This document shows, in pieces, positions 49,780 to 59,067 of a stretch of 64,000 bases of DNA. The notes beneath the pieces were generated by a model, which saw nothing but the letters and a program-made list of their open reading frames with translations, was not told the DNA's origin and ran no database searches. This DNA comes from a methanogenic archaeon ISO4-H5. GTDB lineage: Archaea; Thermoplasmatota; Thermoplasmata; Methanomassiliicoccales; Methanomethylophilaceae. How positions within the stretch are numbered: position 1 is the first letter of the stretch; the number at the start of each line of letters is the position of its first letter. The translations under genes were made by a program, and so were the position numbers. The DNA is taken from contig CP014214.1 in assembly GCA_001560915.1 (NCBI GenBank), positions 868,001 through 932,000 on the forward strand. The letters are read 5' to 3'.

Positions 49780-50793
49780 GTGACACAATTCGAAGATATT
49801 CCTAGACCCAAAGTTGACATTGCTAGAATCAAATTGTTTGGTAGTATTCCTAGGAAAGTAGTTGAACTTATGGATCCAGGAGAATTTGAGTGCTTTGTTA
49901 CCGAATGGCTTTTTTCAAAATATTCCAATATACAGCATATTGGAAAGACAGGCGACCTGGGCAGAGATATCATCGCATGGTATGAAGATGGCACATGTGA
50001 CATTTATCAATGCAAGCATTATTCTGAGAGCTTCGACGCGGAGAAAGAGATCTTAAAACTAATAGATAATCTTCAGAAGGGCAATTTCCATCCACCTAGG
50101 TGTTATTATTTCGTGTGTCTTAATGGTCTATCTTCGAAGTGGCGTGATGCAATTATCAATGATGAATTAGAGGCTGTATGGGTAAAATGGTTCAATGGTA
50201 AAGAGAATATTAAAAAACAACATCCAAATCTTTTACAGTACATCGATGCAAAAGGGTTTCCAACTGTCAAAGAAGTATCTATCGATACTATAATCAGTGA
50301 GCACTTAAGGACAGTTTATGGCAAATTACGGTTTCAAACATATGAGAACATAGAGCGCGTATCTGTTACCGATGATGTTGACAGAAGATATATCTCTGAA
50401 CTTTACAAAGCATATTCTGAAAAGAGCGGAAATCAGATTTCCGCAGATAATATAGAGCAATTCAAGAATTTTTCAGATGATTTAGAATATCAGAAGGAGT
50501 GCTTTTTCTCTGCAGAATCACTTCGGTTAACCACTGAAGAATATATATTAGGCACCTCTGAATTCGATAAACTCAAGAACGAGATGCATGATAGTGTCAG
50601 AGAAGTATAGTTATCTGAATATTCAAACGGCTATCAGTGTTTGTTGGCCGTCATGAATAAGGCGACAAATACTGTTTTGGATCTTTCGTTGTTACAGAGT
50701 AGATATAAGTTAGTCTCTAACCGGGATCGTAAAGGATTATGCCACATGTTAGTGAATGATTCTTTCTTTGGGTGGTCAGTTAATGATAAATGA
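49780..50793 (+). CDS. ABC-three-component (ABC-3C) system effector: Mrr-like nuclease domain plus CTD, one in-frame TAG
   Basis: 337 codons from a GTG start. Residues 30-85 have a restriction-endonuclease fold: FECFVTEWLFSK, IGKTGDLGRDIIAWYEDGTC then DIYQCKHY, the D...QxK site of Mrr-like nucleases. Codon 277 (50608-50610) is TAG. In the same frame the C-terminal domain continues LSEYSNGYQCLLAVMNKA and RDRKGLCHMLVND..FGW, the G-x-CH-L-N..W ending of ABC-3C C-terminal domains, to TGA at 50793. The readthrough end overlaps the next gene by 11 bases, as in operons. AT-rich codon use. Confidence 0.7.
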
Positions 50794-51202
50794 TCTAAGG
50801 TATGAACTTTCTATTCATGTGCTGATTATTTTGGATTCAATAGGTTCTGCATCATTAAGTCGTATCGCGTTATATGATTTCATTGCCACTCATGGACAAT
50901 TATTCGGTGTTTCGGATTGTAATTTGATCGAAATCGGTGCAATCAAGAGTCAGGCGTTTCTTGGGCGTTTAACATTGTTCGATGATGCAATTCTTTTTCA
51001 GATTGCAAAAGGCAACATCCTTCCAGTTTTTTCCCAAGATGGTTTGAGATATACACTATCCTTTCCTGGAAAGCAATATATCAACGATTTGAATGACACA
51101 TTTTGTGATTATTTGCATGATATTTGTAAGACTATTAACGAACATTACAGCAGGTATTCGGATTCTGAGCTGTCTGTTTTGATTCAAAGGAAGATAAGAT
51201 GA
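50783..51202 (+). CDS. ABC-3C system middle component
   Basis: 139 residues from the ATG at 50783: MINDLRYELSIHVLIILDSI, LSRIALYDFIATHGQLFGVS, ending RYSDSELSVLIQRKIR. It has the length and winged-helix-like look of the small middle component in ABC-three-component systems. It lies between the nuclease and ATPase genes, overlapping both (11 and 4 bases). It probably bridges the two. It ends in TGA. Confidence 0.7.
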   Translation: MINDLRYELSIHVLIILDSIGSASLSRIALYDFIATHGQLFGVSDCNLIEIGAIKSQAFLGRLTLFDDAILFQIAKGNILPVFSQDGLRYTLSFPGKQYINDLNDTFCDYLHDICKTINEHYSRYSDSELSVLIQRKIR

Positions 51203-52923
51203 AGACGATCCTATTTCAATGTTTGACGATATATAACAGGCGGGGTGAACCTTCTGTTATTGATTTTGCTACTGGCAGTACAGGTAGTCTTACAGTGATT
51301 TATGGGCCCTCGGATACAGGCAAGACCTGGGCTCTTAAATGTATAGGAATAGCGTTGGGAAGAACTTGGGATAATACGTTACCTGATTCATATGTTAGTG
51401 TAAAACTGAAAATGCGTGTTGGAGATGCTAAGGTAATAATAAGAAGACAAAGGTCCGATAATAATCTCGAGATATCAAAGAATGGATCACCTTTTGAACA
51501 AATACCGATAAGTAAATCTAAGGAAGAGTTAAATAGTAAATTATCAGAAATTATGGACTTCAATTTCGATAGAGATTTGATAAAAAACACTAGAAATGAA
51601 AGATCAAAATTCTCATGGTTATCATTGGTCGATCTTTTCACATATACATCTGATATAGATTCCGAAGATTCAATATTGAAAGGCAAGCAAAGCTATATCT
51701 CTACATTAACAAGGCTTAATTATCTATTCAATGGAGATGTTTTTGATAAATACATCGATAAGAAAGAGTCTGACCGGAGCAAGTCTGTTTATGATTATTT
51801 AAACCAGCGCATAAAGACATTGCAAATAATGTTATCGAACCTTGATTCGGAAGATGGGCAAAATCTAGAAAATATTTCTGATCTTCTCTCACACGAAGAC
51901 AATCTGTTGGCCGAAATCCAGAAGCTCAATGAACAATTAGATGGGGTTCGTAATGAGATTAGAACCAAGGATATTGAAAAAAATACTGTTAGCATGGATA
52001 TAGATAAATATCGTATTTTAAGAAATCAATATAATTCTAAAGCTCAGAGAATGAATTTTATTGCAGATGCTATAGCCAACGAGCGCAATTCTGCTCATTT
52101 ATGCCCAATTTGTCATAGTAACATGAAAATCGATTTGAATACTCCTGAACTATCTTCCGTGATAAAGGAATATCAAAATAATGTCAATCGTTCTGAAGAG
52201 CTTAATGTACTATTGAGTAGCTTAGAAAACCGTTATTTGGATATATGTAGGGATTATTCAAATTTAAAAAATCTCGAAGGTGATTTGGAATTTAATATTA
52301 AACAGCATAAAACTGATTATGCTGAAGTATCAGCTCTAATAAAGGGTGTGTGTGATGGTGCAGAAACACGCGCAAAAGGGATAAGAGCAAAACTTGAATT
52401 AGAGTCGCTTCAGAGCCAATTATCTAAAAATCCAGAGATTAAATACGAGGCTTTTGAATCAAAATGTATAAATCAGTTATTTAAAGAACTGGTGGAGAAT
52501 GAACTAAGTGATTCTTTAAAAAAATGTTTTGGTTATTCAGATATCAAACTTGACAATCAATGGAATCCCATACTAGACAATAAAGCGAAAAGCACGCATG
52601 GTTCTGGATATCGCGGCCTAATCAATTCACTCACATTACTAGCCATCGCGGTAGTCCTGAAACGTAACGGTTCATTTCCTGGCTTCATAATAATAGATTC
52701 ACCATTAACAGCATTTAGTGAAAATAATAACAAAAGTTGTATCGCGTTAAGATTTCTTGAATACTTGAAAAATTGTTCTAAAGAAATACAAATTATAATT
52801 GCAGAGAACAATGAGAATATTGCAAACGAATTAGAAACGAAATATAATGATAACACGATATTTTTCACAAAATCGAATAATGGCAGATATGGGTTGTTAA
52901 ATGATTATAGCCTAGGGCCTTAA
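51199..52923 (+). CDS. ABC-3C system SMC/Rad50-like ATPase
   Basis: 574 residues. Walker A GPSDTGKT (about 36-43). Long coiled-coil arms follow, with CPICHSNM in the middle (a CxxC hook-like turn). A C-terminal STHGSGYRGLINSLTLLAIA signature-like segment and Walker B GFIIIDSPL complete the ATPase, followed by IIAENNENI. The architecture and the gene order nuclease - middle component - ATPase fit an ABC-3C anti-phage system. The start overlaps the previous stop (ATGA). It ends in TAA. Confidence 0.85.
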   Translation: MKTILFQCLTIYNRRGEPSVIDFATGSTGSLTVIYGPSDTGKTWALKCIGIALGRTWDNTLPDSYVSVKLKMRVGDAKVIIRRQRSDNNLEISKNGSPFEQIPISKSKEELNSKLSEIMDFNFDRDLIKNTRNERSKFSWLSLVDLFTYTSDIDSEDSILKGKQSYISTLTRLNYLFNGDVFDKYIDKKESDRSKSVYDYLNQRIKTLQIMLSNLDSEDGQNLENISDLLSHEDNLLAEIQKLNEQLDGVRNEIRTKDIEKNTVSMDIDKYRILRNQYNSKAQRMNFIADAIANERNSAHLCPICHSNMKIDLNTPELSSVIKEYQNNVNRSEELNVLLSSLENRYLDICRDYSNLKNLEGDLEFNIKQHKTDYAEVSALIKGVCDGAETRAKGIRAKLELESLQSQLSKNPEIKYEAFESKCINQLFKELVENELSDSLKKCFGYSDIKLDNQWNPILDNKAKSTHGSGYRGLINSLTLLAIAVVLKRNGSFPGFIIIDSPLTAFSENNNKSCIALRFLEYLKNCSKEIQIIIAENNENIANELETKYNDNTIFFTKSNNGRYGLLNDYSLGP

Positions 52924-53009
52924 TTCCCCGTTCATTGAGGAAAACTGAAGAAAAAGAATATATTCAGAGAATCAAAAAGATCTTCCTATATAGCCTCCTT
53001 TATTATTTT

Positions 53010-55364
53010 TTAATGTCTGCGGAATAATGCAACTAATACCAGTGCTCCGAATAAAACTATTGCTACGCCACCTGCAATTGTCAGCATTCCAAGAGTTTTA
53101 CCTGCGTCTTCTATTTCCTGAGCGGCTTCATTCCATGATTCAAAAACTGCTGTATATGTTTTAGACTGATCTGCGGTAACTGTGCGTGTAGGGGAGGTAT
53201 TACCATCTTCTTCCCATTTTACAAACCGATAATTGTCTTTGGCAACGGCTTTTAATTGTACAGACTGTCCAGGATTATATGATCCTCCTCCTGTAACTGT
53301 GCCGCCATGGATATTCGAATAACTAACGTATACTGCACCATTGAATGTTTTTTCCTTGACGGTTATTGTAACTTTTGTTGTACTAGGAGAAGGTGTGGGG
53401 GTGGGTGTAGAACCGGATTGATAAGATTTCCAGGTTGCATACACGATAGTATTTTCAGTAGGTGTAATACTTGACACAGTCTTTCCTGAAGGTGAGAGTG
53501 ACCAGCCTGCAAATGTTTTTCCTGGAGGTGCTGAAAAGTAGTTATTGGTAGTACCTACCCAGTATGAACTACCGACATTAGTAACAATTGGTGAACGATA
53601 TCCTGTTCCGCCGTTAGAATCAAAGGTAATTGTTACTTTCCAAATTGCGTATACTTTCGTATCTGAGCTGATCTTATTGATAGTTGAAATTGGAGTGCCA
53701 TTTTTTGAAGTAGACCATCCACCGAAAGTTAATCCTGTTTTCGTAAATGTAGTAGTTGAGGGCAAGATTACATTTTGATTATACTCGGTTTTTATAGGTA
53801 TTTGACTCCCTGTTCCGCCGTTAGAATCAAAGGTTACGCTGAACGATTTGATTTCCCATTTGGTAGAATAAAGAAGCGTATAGTTGGGCATAGTTGCGGC
53901 AGGTGTTGTATTAAGGCCTGTGCAAGTATAGCCTATCGCCTCGATAGTGGGTATCGTAACCGATTGACCGTAGGAGAAATATTTCAATAAACAATCATCG
54001 CGTATTGCCCACCCATCAGGAATAGATGAAAGGTCGTGGCCCACTAAATCCAGAGATACGTGAGGCATTTGAACATATTTGATTGTTGTTTGAGAAGTTT
54101 TATAAGAATCTAAGAAACCACTTTCGCAGATGGAATATACGGTTACTGTTTTATTGCTACCATATGTTCCTACTGCAAAACACGATTTATTAAGTGTGGG
54201 GACCCCATACAGATATACTGTTGTTAAAGAGGATACATCATAAAACGCCGATTCACCAATTGTCTGAACAGATGCAGGAATGATAGCAGTTTGAATCCTC
54301 TCGCTCCCATAACATAACTGTGCAGGTATTTTTTTCACTCCCTCTCCTATGTGTAGGGTTATCTTAGATCCCACTGGTTGACCGGTGTTGGTTCCAAAAA
54401 TGTATGGATATGATTTAAAATCGTTTAATTCTCTGGCATTATAATACACCGATGAGATATTCTTGGTATCCAAAAAAGCTCCTACGCCCATAGATGTGAC
54501 ATTTTCCGGGATAGTGATAGATGTCAGTGCGCTACATTTGTTAAAAGCACGCTCGCCTATTGTCAGCAAAGATGAAGGAAGAGATACCGATTTTAAAGAG
54601 CTGCATACTTCGAAGGCGTTATTCCCAATCGATGTGACGCCCGCGGACATTTTTAATGTAGTTAAAGAGGTACAATTAGTAAAGGCATAATTTCCTATAG
54701 TTTCTACAGAATCTGGCAGAGATATGTTCTTAATTGAATTACAATAAAAGAATGCGTAATTGCCAATGCTTTTTACATTTCCTTCAAATGTGATGGTAGT
54801 AATCTTACTGGTTTTAGGACTATAGCTGAAGCTGTATCTGAACATCTCATCTGGGATTGAAACGACGTGGGGACCGAAGGTCACAGTCATTGATGTTGCG
54901 CTTTGGCCAATTTCTCCAAATCTATAGCCATAATCTGTACCCGAAAGAGATGGCGCATCGTAGTAAAGTGAAGTAACATATTTACAAGATGCAAATGCAT
55001 CTTTTCCAATTGTTTTTATTGTGTGTGGGATTGATATTGTAGCTAATGATGAGCTATTGTAAAATGCCTTTTCCTCGATTGCTGTAACAGAAAATTCTGT
55101 ACCGAGGTAGTTTATTGTAGCTGGAATTGTAGCATTAGACAGGGTATTGGAAACTGGAGCCAGTAATTTGACTGTAGAACTAGATGTAGTAACGTATTTG
55201 TAGTCACCAGAGGTTATTTCGGCTCCAGCTGCCTCGACTTCTTCTGAAGATGAAATCGTGATTGCACCAATGATGGATAATGCAGAAATAATCAGCACAA
55301 CTGGTAATATGCGTGTCACACCAAACCGAGTTGAACCGTCAGCATGCCAGAACCGTTTATCCAT
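53010..55364 (-). CDS. large BspA-like surface protein with InlB B-repeats
   Basis: 784 residues. Signal anchor near residues 18-38 (RILPVVLIISALSIIGAI). LRR_5 repeats from about 75 to 420 (IPHTIKTIGKDAFASCKYV, LPDSVETIGNYAFTNCTSL). Two Listeria-Bacteroides (Flg_new) repeats follow (VTFDSNGGTGSQIPI...FGGWST, ITFDSNGGTGYRSPI...FAGWSL). After a threonine/proline linker comes a bacterial repeat domain (GGTVTGGGSYNPGQSVQLKA...FVKWEEDG). A C-terminal helix ends in FRRH. It would be exposed on the cell surface. It is AT-richer than the other two BspA genes, so probably a separate acquisition. It ends in TAA. Confidence 0.92.
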   Translation of the reverse strand: MDKRFWHADGSTRFGVTRILPVVLIISALSIIGAITISSSEEVEAAGAEITSGDYKYVTTSSSTVKLLAPVSNTLSNATIPATINYLGTEFSVTAIEEKAFYNSSSLATISIPHTIKTIGKDAFASCKYVTSLYYDAPSLSGTDYGYRFGEIGQSATSMTVTFGPHVVSIPDEMFRYSFSYSPKTSKITTITFEGNVKSIGNYAFFYCNSIKNISLPDSVETIGNYAFTNCTSLTTLKMSAGVTSIGNNAFEVCSSLKSVSLPSSLLTIGERAFNKCSALTSITIPENVTSMGVGAFLDTKNISSVYYNARELNDFKSYPYIFGTNTGQPVGSKITLHIGEGVKKIPAQLCYGSERIQTAIIPASVQTIGESAFYDVSSLTTVYLYGVPTLNKSCFAVGTYGSNKTVTVYSICESGFLDSYKTSQTTIKYVQMPHVSLDLVGHDLSSIPDGWAIRDDCLLKYFSYGQSVTIPTIEAIGYTCTGLNTTPAATMPNYTLLYSTKWEIKSFSVTFDSNGGTGSQIPIKTEYNQNVILPSTTTFTKTGLTFGGWSTSKNGTPISTINKISSDTKVYAIWKVTITFDSNGGTGYRSPIVTNVGSSYWVGTTNNYFSAPPGKTFAGWSLSPSGKTVSSITPTENTIVYATWKSYQSGSTPTPTPSPSTTKVTITVKEKTFNGAVYVSYSNIHGGTVTGGGSYNPGQSVQLKAVAKDNYRFVKWEEDGNTSPTRTVTADQSKTYTAVFESWNEAAQEIEDAGKTLGMLTIAGGVAIVLFGALVLVALFRRH

Positions 55365-55472
55365 ATACGTTAATAGTTAGATGGATACTAAAAGTCTACG
55401 TTGTTATATAGGGCAGTTGTGACAAAGCTGGTATCATTTTAGTAAGGTCCTGGGCAGTCAGGGTCGAGATAT

Positions 55473-56240
55473 TTAGATTTCATTCATGTAATCAAGCAAA
55501 AAATGTTTGATTTTTGCATTCCTCTTCCTGACGAATTCTAGATTCCCTAACATCCAAGAATGGTATTCTATGTGGTCATGGGGAAAAGGATCTTTCTCGA
55601 ACAATTCAGTTTTTAGCCACAGATTAACTTCCGAATATTCTTTAGAAACACAATCCTGCAGGAAGAAGAATTCAACATAACCCTTGAAGTCCACGAAAAG
55701 ATCGAAGAAGTCCCTGTCCTGTTCGAGGCACCAGGATATGGGGCTTTCCTCTCCGGCATAGTATCTCCTTATGCATTCGAGAGTCAGGTCCCAGCGGTCG
55801 GCGATGTATCTGTTGGTGCCTTTGATCTGATTGATGCTGTTTTTGTGTCTGGGGAAGATGATGGATCCGCCGATGGTGTAAGTCTTGTGGATGAAGTCTT
55901 CGATGAAAGCATGATAGTCATCCATGTCTGATTCGACTGATTCGAGAAGCCTCCTACACCTTTCGTATCTGAAACTTGCAGCGATGTTGTCGCTGCTGAA
56001 TCTCATACCTTTCCATTTCAGATATCCCGAAGGGTCGTCCTCCAGGACCATCCGTTCGCCGTTTGGGAGATCCCTGCTCCAGAGGATCTTGTGGTATTCG
56101 CGAAGTGTCGGACTGAATGTATCGGGATCGAGTCTGCCTATGCCGAGGCCGTTGCGTCTTTCCCAGAATCCGTCCCAGTATTCGGGGGTGTCGGAGGTAA
56201 AGTCGTAATTTACATCAATACGTTTAGCGCTTTTATGCAT
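55473..56240 (-). CDS. DUF6994 family protein
   Basis: 255 residues. IDVNYDFTSDTPEYWDGFWE, TFSPTLREYHKILWSRDLPN, FSSDNIAASFRYERCRRLL, IIFPRHKNSINQIKGTN and RWDLTLECIRRYYAGE are the conserved blocks of a family I know as DUF6994. The role is unknown. Base composition is host-like, in contrast to its AT-rich neighbours. It ends in TAA, 11 bases downstream of the nuclease-like gene, on the same strand. Confidence 0.7.
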   Translation of the reverse strand: MHKSAKRIDVNYDFTSDTPEYWDGFWERRNGLGIGRLDPDTFSPTLREYHKILWSRDLPNGERMVLEDDPSGYLKWKGMRFSSDNIAASFRYERCRRLLESVESDMDDYHAFIEDFIHKTYTIGGSIIFPRHKNSINQIKGTNRYIADRWDLTLECIRRYYAGEESPISWCLEQDRDFFDLFVDFKGYVEFFFLQDCVSKEYSEVNLWLKTELFEKDPFPHDHIEYHSWMLGNLEFVRKRNAKIKHFLLDYMNEI

Positions 56241-56251
56241 AAATTGTCATT

Positions 56252-57436
56252 TCACATTTTTTCTTTGAGTACAGGCAGGCCTTCTATTACCGGATTGATT
56301 TTTTTAGGGATGGTAACTGTTACAAATTCGGTTATTTTCTTTTTCAACTGGTTTTCAATATCTTTATCATCATTAATTTTAAAAGATTCAGAAAATACCC
56401 TGGAATACATCCCTGTACTCTGGGCACGGTTCTTTAAATTGTTAGAAAGGTGATCATAGATAATTTGACGCTTTTCAGGATCGATTGCAGGTCCCAACGT
56501 TAGTGTAAAGGCCGAGTTGCCTTGGCGATTATTAATAATTTCAAACAACAAAACATCATCACATTTATCAAACCAGTCGCTTGTACCAAGGCCTCCCACC
56601 TTTTCCAAGATTAACGGTGTAGTAAATCTGATGTAGCTGTTATTGCTTTTCTTAATAATTACCCCTGGCAAATCTTTGAGAATCCTCTTGATTAGTTCTG
56701 CGCGTTTATGGAATGAATCCGGAATGTTTTCAATCAGCAAATCTATTGCTTTTTTGTGCCGTGCATAGATGTCGCTGCACAGTTTCTGAATCTCAGTTTC
56801 TTCGTCACCCAACATCTCTTTCAACATCTCCGTATAGTCAGTAATGTAATTCAAACCTGGGCTATCCTTGGGAATACGGCCCGTTATGGAATCTAAAATC
56901 CGAATAATCTGAGGGTATCCGATAGGCACCCATTCCTTGTCGATTGCTTCGGACTGATCCAAGGTAAGATACACGAAAAATTTCTTTTTTACCTGCGAGT
57001 ACAATTCATTAACCGTTACCCGATAATCTGATGTTTGCCCAGGGGATTCTTTTGAACGGATTTTATTCTCTATTACTAATACAAAAGCAGCTTTTTCGGA
57101 CTCGATTATGATGTCCATATGATGAAGTTCGCGATGAACTATCGCATCGTCGAAATCCATATTATCTATATCGAAAACATCGATCTTCTCTAAACCAGCA
57201 GAAGATGCATATTCGAATAAGAATTTTTTTAGGAAAATGTCTCCAAGTTTATGATTTCCGGCCGGATCTAGTAACCATGCTAAAAAATTACTATGCCGTA
57301 TTTCGTTATTTTCGATTGACAGTATTCTGAAAATATTAACATTGTCGGCAAATGTTTCTAATTTATCCAAAGAATCAGTGTCTAAAAGTAACTGACGTAA
57401 TACATTTTTGTCTTCTTCGGATTCGTTGATTGTCAT
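56252..57436 (-). CDS. PD-(D/E)XK nuclease superfamily protein
   Basis: 394 residues. IRHSNFLAWLLDPAGNHKLG near residue 45, then HMDIIIESEKAAFVLVIENK, the D...E-x-K catalytic pattern of the PDDEXK_4 family. GLNYITDYTEMLKEML and a C-terminal substrate domain follow. Such proteins are usually in mobile or defence contexts. The start at 57436 follows an AT-rich promoter. It ends in TGA, just before the DUF6994 gene. Confidence 0.85.
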   Translation of the reverse strand: MTINESEEDKNVLRQLLLDTDSLDKLETFADNVNIFRILSIENNEIRHSNFLAWLLDPAGNHKLGDIFLKKFLFEYASSAGLEKIDVFDIDNMDFDDAIVHRELHHMDIIIESEKAAFVLVIENKIRSKESPGQTSDYRVTVNELYSQVKKKFFVYLTLDQSEAIDKEWVPIGYPQIIRILDSITGRIPKDSPGLNYITDYTEMLKEMLGDEETEIQKLCSDIYARHKKAIDLLIENIPDSFHKRAELIKRILKDLPGVIIKKSNNSYIRFTTPLILEKVGGLGTSDWFDKCDDVLLFEIINNRQGNSAFTLTLGPAIDPEKRQIIYDHLSNNLKNRAQSTGMYSRVFSESFKINDDKDIENQLKKKITEFVTVTIPKKINPVIEGLPVLKEKM

Positions 57437-57789
57437 GTGTCCCTCTTTATTTTTCGAGTTAGAATTGTTTTTTCAATAATTATTTTTCTTTTTGTATAAG
57501 TGTCATTTAACCTACGGAGTGTGATGATAAACGTTATTTCTGATGATTCAACTTATTTTATTTCCTTACTTTCATATTAGCGTGTTATCTGTAAATATGA
57601 AGAATATCAAAAAATACGCCTGCTGAACACTCTCTTCTTTTTGAGAAACATAACATAAGTATACCTATAACAACCCGATAAATCTAACATTTTTGTCGAG
57701 GTGCTGAGGAAGCACTGATAGTGACTTTATATCAGTTCTTATAAGCCCAATTCGTTTAGGCCCAGATATTTCAAAGAGATTAATTTAAT
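57437..57789. other. AT-rich divergent promoter region
   Basis: No gene was seen in these 353 bases. The region separates the divergent nuclease and membrane-protein genes, with TATA-like runs on both strands (for example ttttaatatga directly before 57790). Confidence 0.4.
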
Positions 57790-58665
57790 ATGATTGTACA
57801 ATCAATATCTATGGATGGTCAGTTGTTGGAGGTCTTAATTGCCTTATTCGCAATATTTGGTGGACTTTTGCCGATGATCCTCTCTCACCATTATCCGTTT
57901 AAAAAATCCCCATTCCAAATTGTTTTTTTATGGAATGGGGGTGAAAACAAAATTGTTGTCCGGAATGTCGGAACTATTATTGTCTTCATTGACGAAATCA
58001 AATTACATAAATATCCCGACCTTGGAAAGTTGGGGATAAGAGATATCACTTCTCGTTTTAATATTACTAGAAATTCAACACTATTGCCAGGTAATTACAT
58101 TGTAGCAACCTTTGATGAGGACGATCTCAAAACGATTGTTTTAGAAAATTATAGATACTGTTTTAATAAAGACTTCAATGGAAAAGGAAAATGTCGGCTT
58201 AGTTATAAAATAACACTTGAATCTTCGGAGGGAAATATTGGAACCAAGTGGTTCAAAATAGGTAATAAGTACGGACATTGGCGCTTTTATGATTTTATGT
58301 GGAAACAAGGAAGCTATTATCCGACAGGAAAACAGTTTGAACGTTTGTTTTTTGAAAGGTTCATTTACATCCTTGTAGTCTTTTCGGTAATTCTCATTTC
58401 AGCCGCATCTGAGACCGATTCTCAAATCTGGAAATGGGCATCATTATTTCTCCCTTTACTGTGCTTATTGATCGGTTGTTTGGGAGCTACAGACGGATAT
58501 CGTACTAGAGTTAGGGTTGCAATCGATTCATTTGTGTATTCGTTTCCTATAGTGGTATGGGTGTATTACATGATTTTTCTAATGGATTTGACCGTAATTA
58601 TTGGTATCTTTATCATCGGTTATGTTGAAATTGCATTTAGAAAATTATCGGGTTGGGATTTGTGA
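57790..58665 (+). CDS. hypothetical membrane protein (291 aa)
   Basis: One N-terminal membrane helix (VLIALFAIFGGLLPMIL). A soluble beta-rich domain of about 150 residues follows (FLWNGGENKIVVRNVGTIIV). Three or four C-terminal helices end the protein (FIYILVVFSVILISA, WASLFLPLLCLLIGCLG, VVWVYYMIFLMDLTVIIGIFIIGY). Not recognised. The position inside the defence island suggests a membrane effector, which is an inference. It ends in TGA, overlapping a GTG of a downstream fragment. Confidence 0.65.
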   Translation: MIVQSISMDGQLLEVLIALFAIFGGLLPMILSHHYPFKKSPFQIVFLWNGGENKIVVRNVGTIIVFIDEIKLHKYPDLGKLGIRDITSRFNITRNSTLLPGNYIVATFDEDDLKTIVLENYRYCFNKDFNGKGKCRLSYKITLESSEGNIGTKWFKIGNKYGHWRFYDFMWKQGSYYPTGKQFERLFFERFIYILVVFSVILISAASETDSQIWKWASLFLPLLCLLIGCLGATDGYRTRVRVAIDSFVYSFPIVVWVYYMIFLMDLTVIIGIFIIGYVEIAFRKLSGWDL

Positions 58666-58847
58666 CCCATATCCTGAAGGAAAACGACATCGATCTGACG
58701 ATGTAGGGCATATCGGGCAATATCTATTCGATGGACCTGGTGTGCGAGGGTGACGGGGAGCGTCTTGACGGTTCTCCGGAGCATGAGGAACTGTTCATGA
58801 GGATGGTCGAAGTCCTCGGACTCGATCCGGATCACCTCATCGACTGA
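58662..58847 (+). pseudogene. fragment of a host-like gene with an in-frame TAG
   Basis: From the GTG overlapping the previous stop the frame reads THILKENDIDLTM-TAG-GISGNIYSMDLVCEGDGERL and ends PDHLID-TGA. GC content and codon use are host-like, unlike both neighbours. It may be a remnant of a gene cut by island insertion. The following 58848-59067 holds only short pieces (NIRDIFNVFGMEQMESAL). Family not recognised. Confidence 0.35.
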
Positions 58848-59067
58848 AGAATCGAGCCATTCCGTGCAAAGTGCCAGCGTGAGCTATGGCGGAATCAGGG
58901 AAATTCAAAAAGATGTGCCGAATTCACGCCTGAATGGTGTTCGGCTAATCTGTATCGAAGAACATCAGGGATATCTTCAACGTCTTCGGAATGGAGCAGA
59001 TGGAATCGGCCCTGATCGTTCTAGGATAATGTAACCCATACAATCTGCAGATTTAGGATTATGAAAT

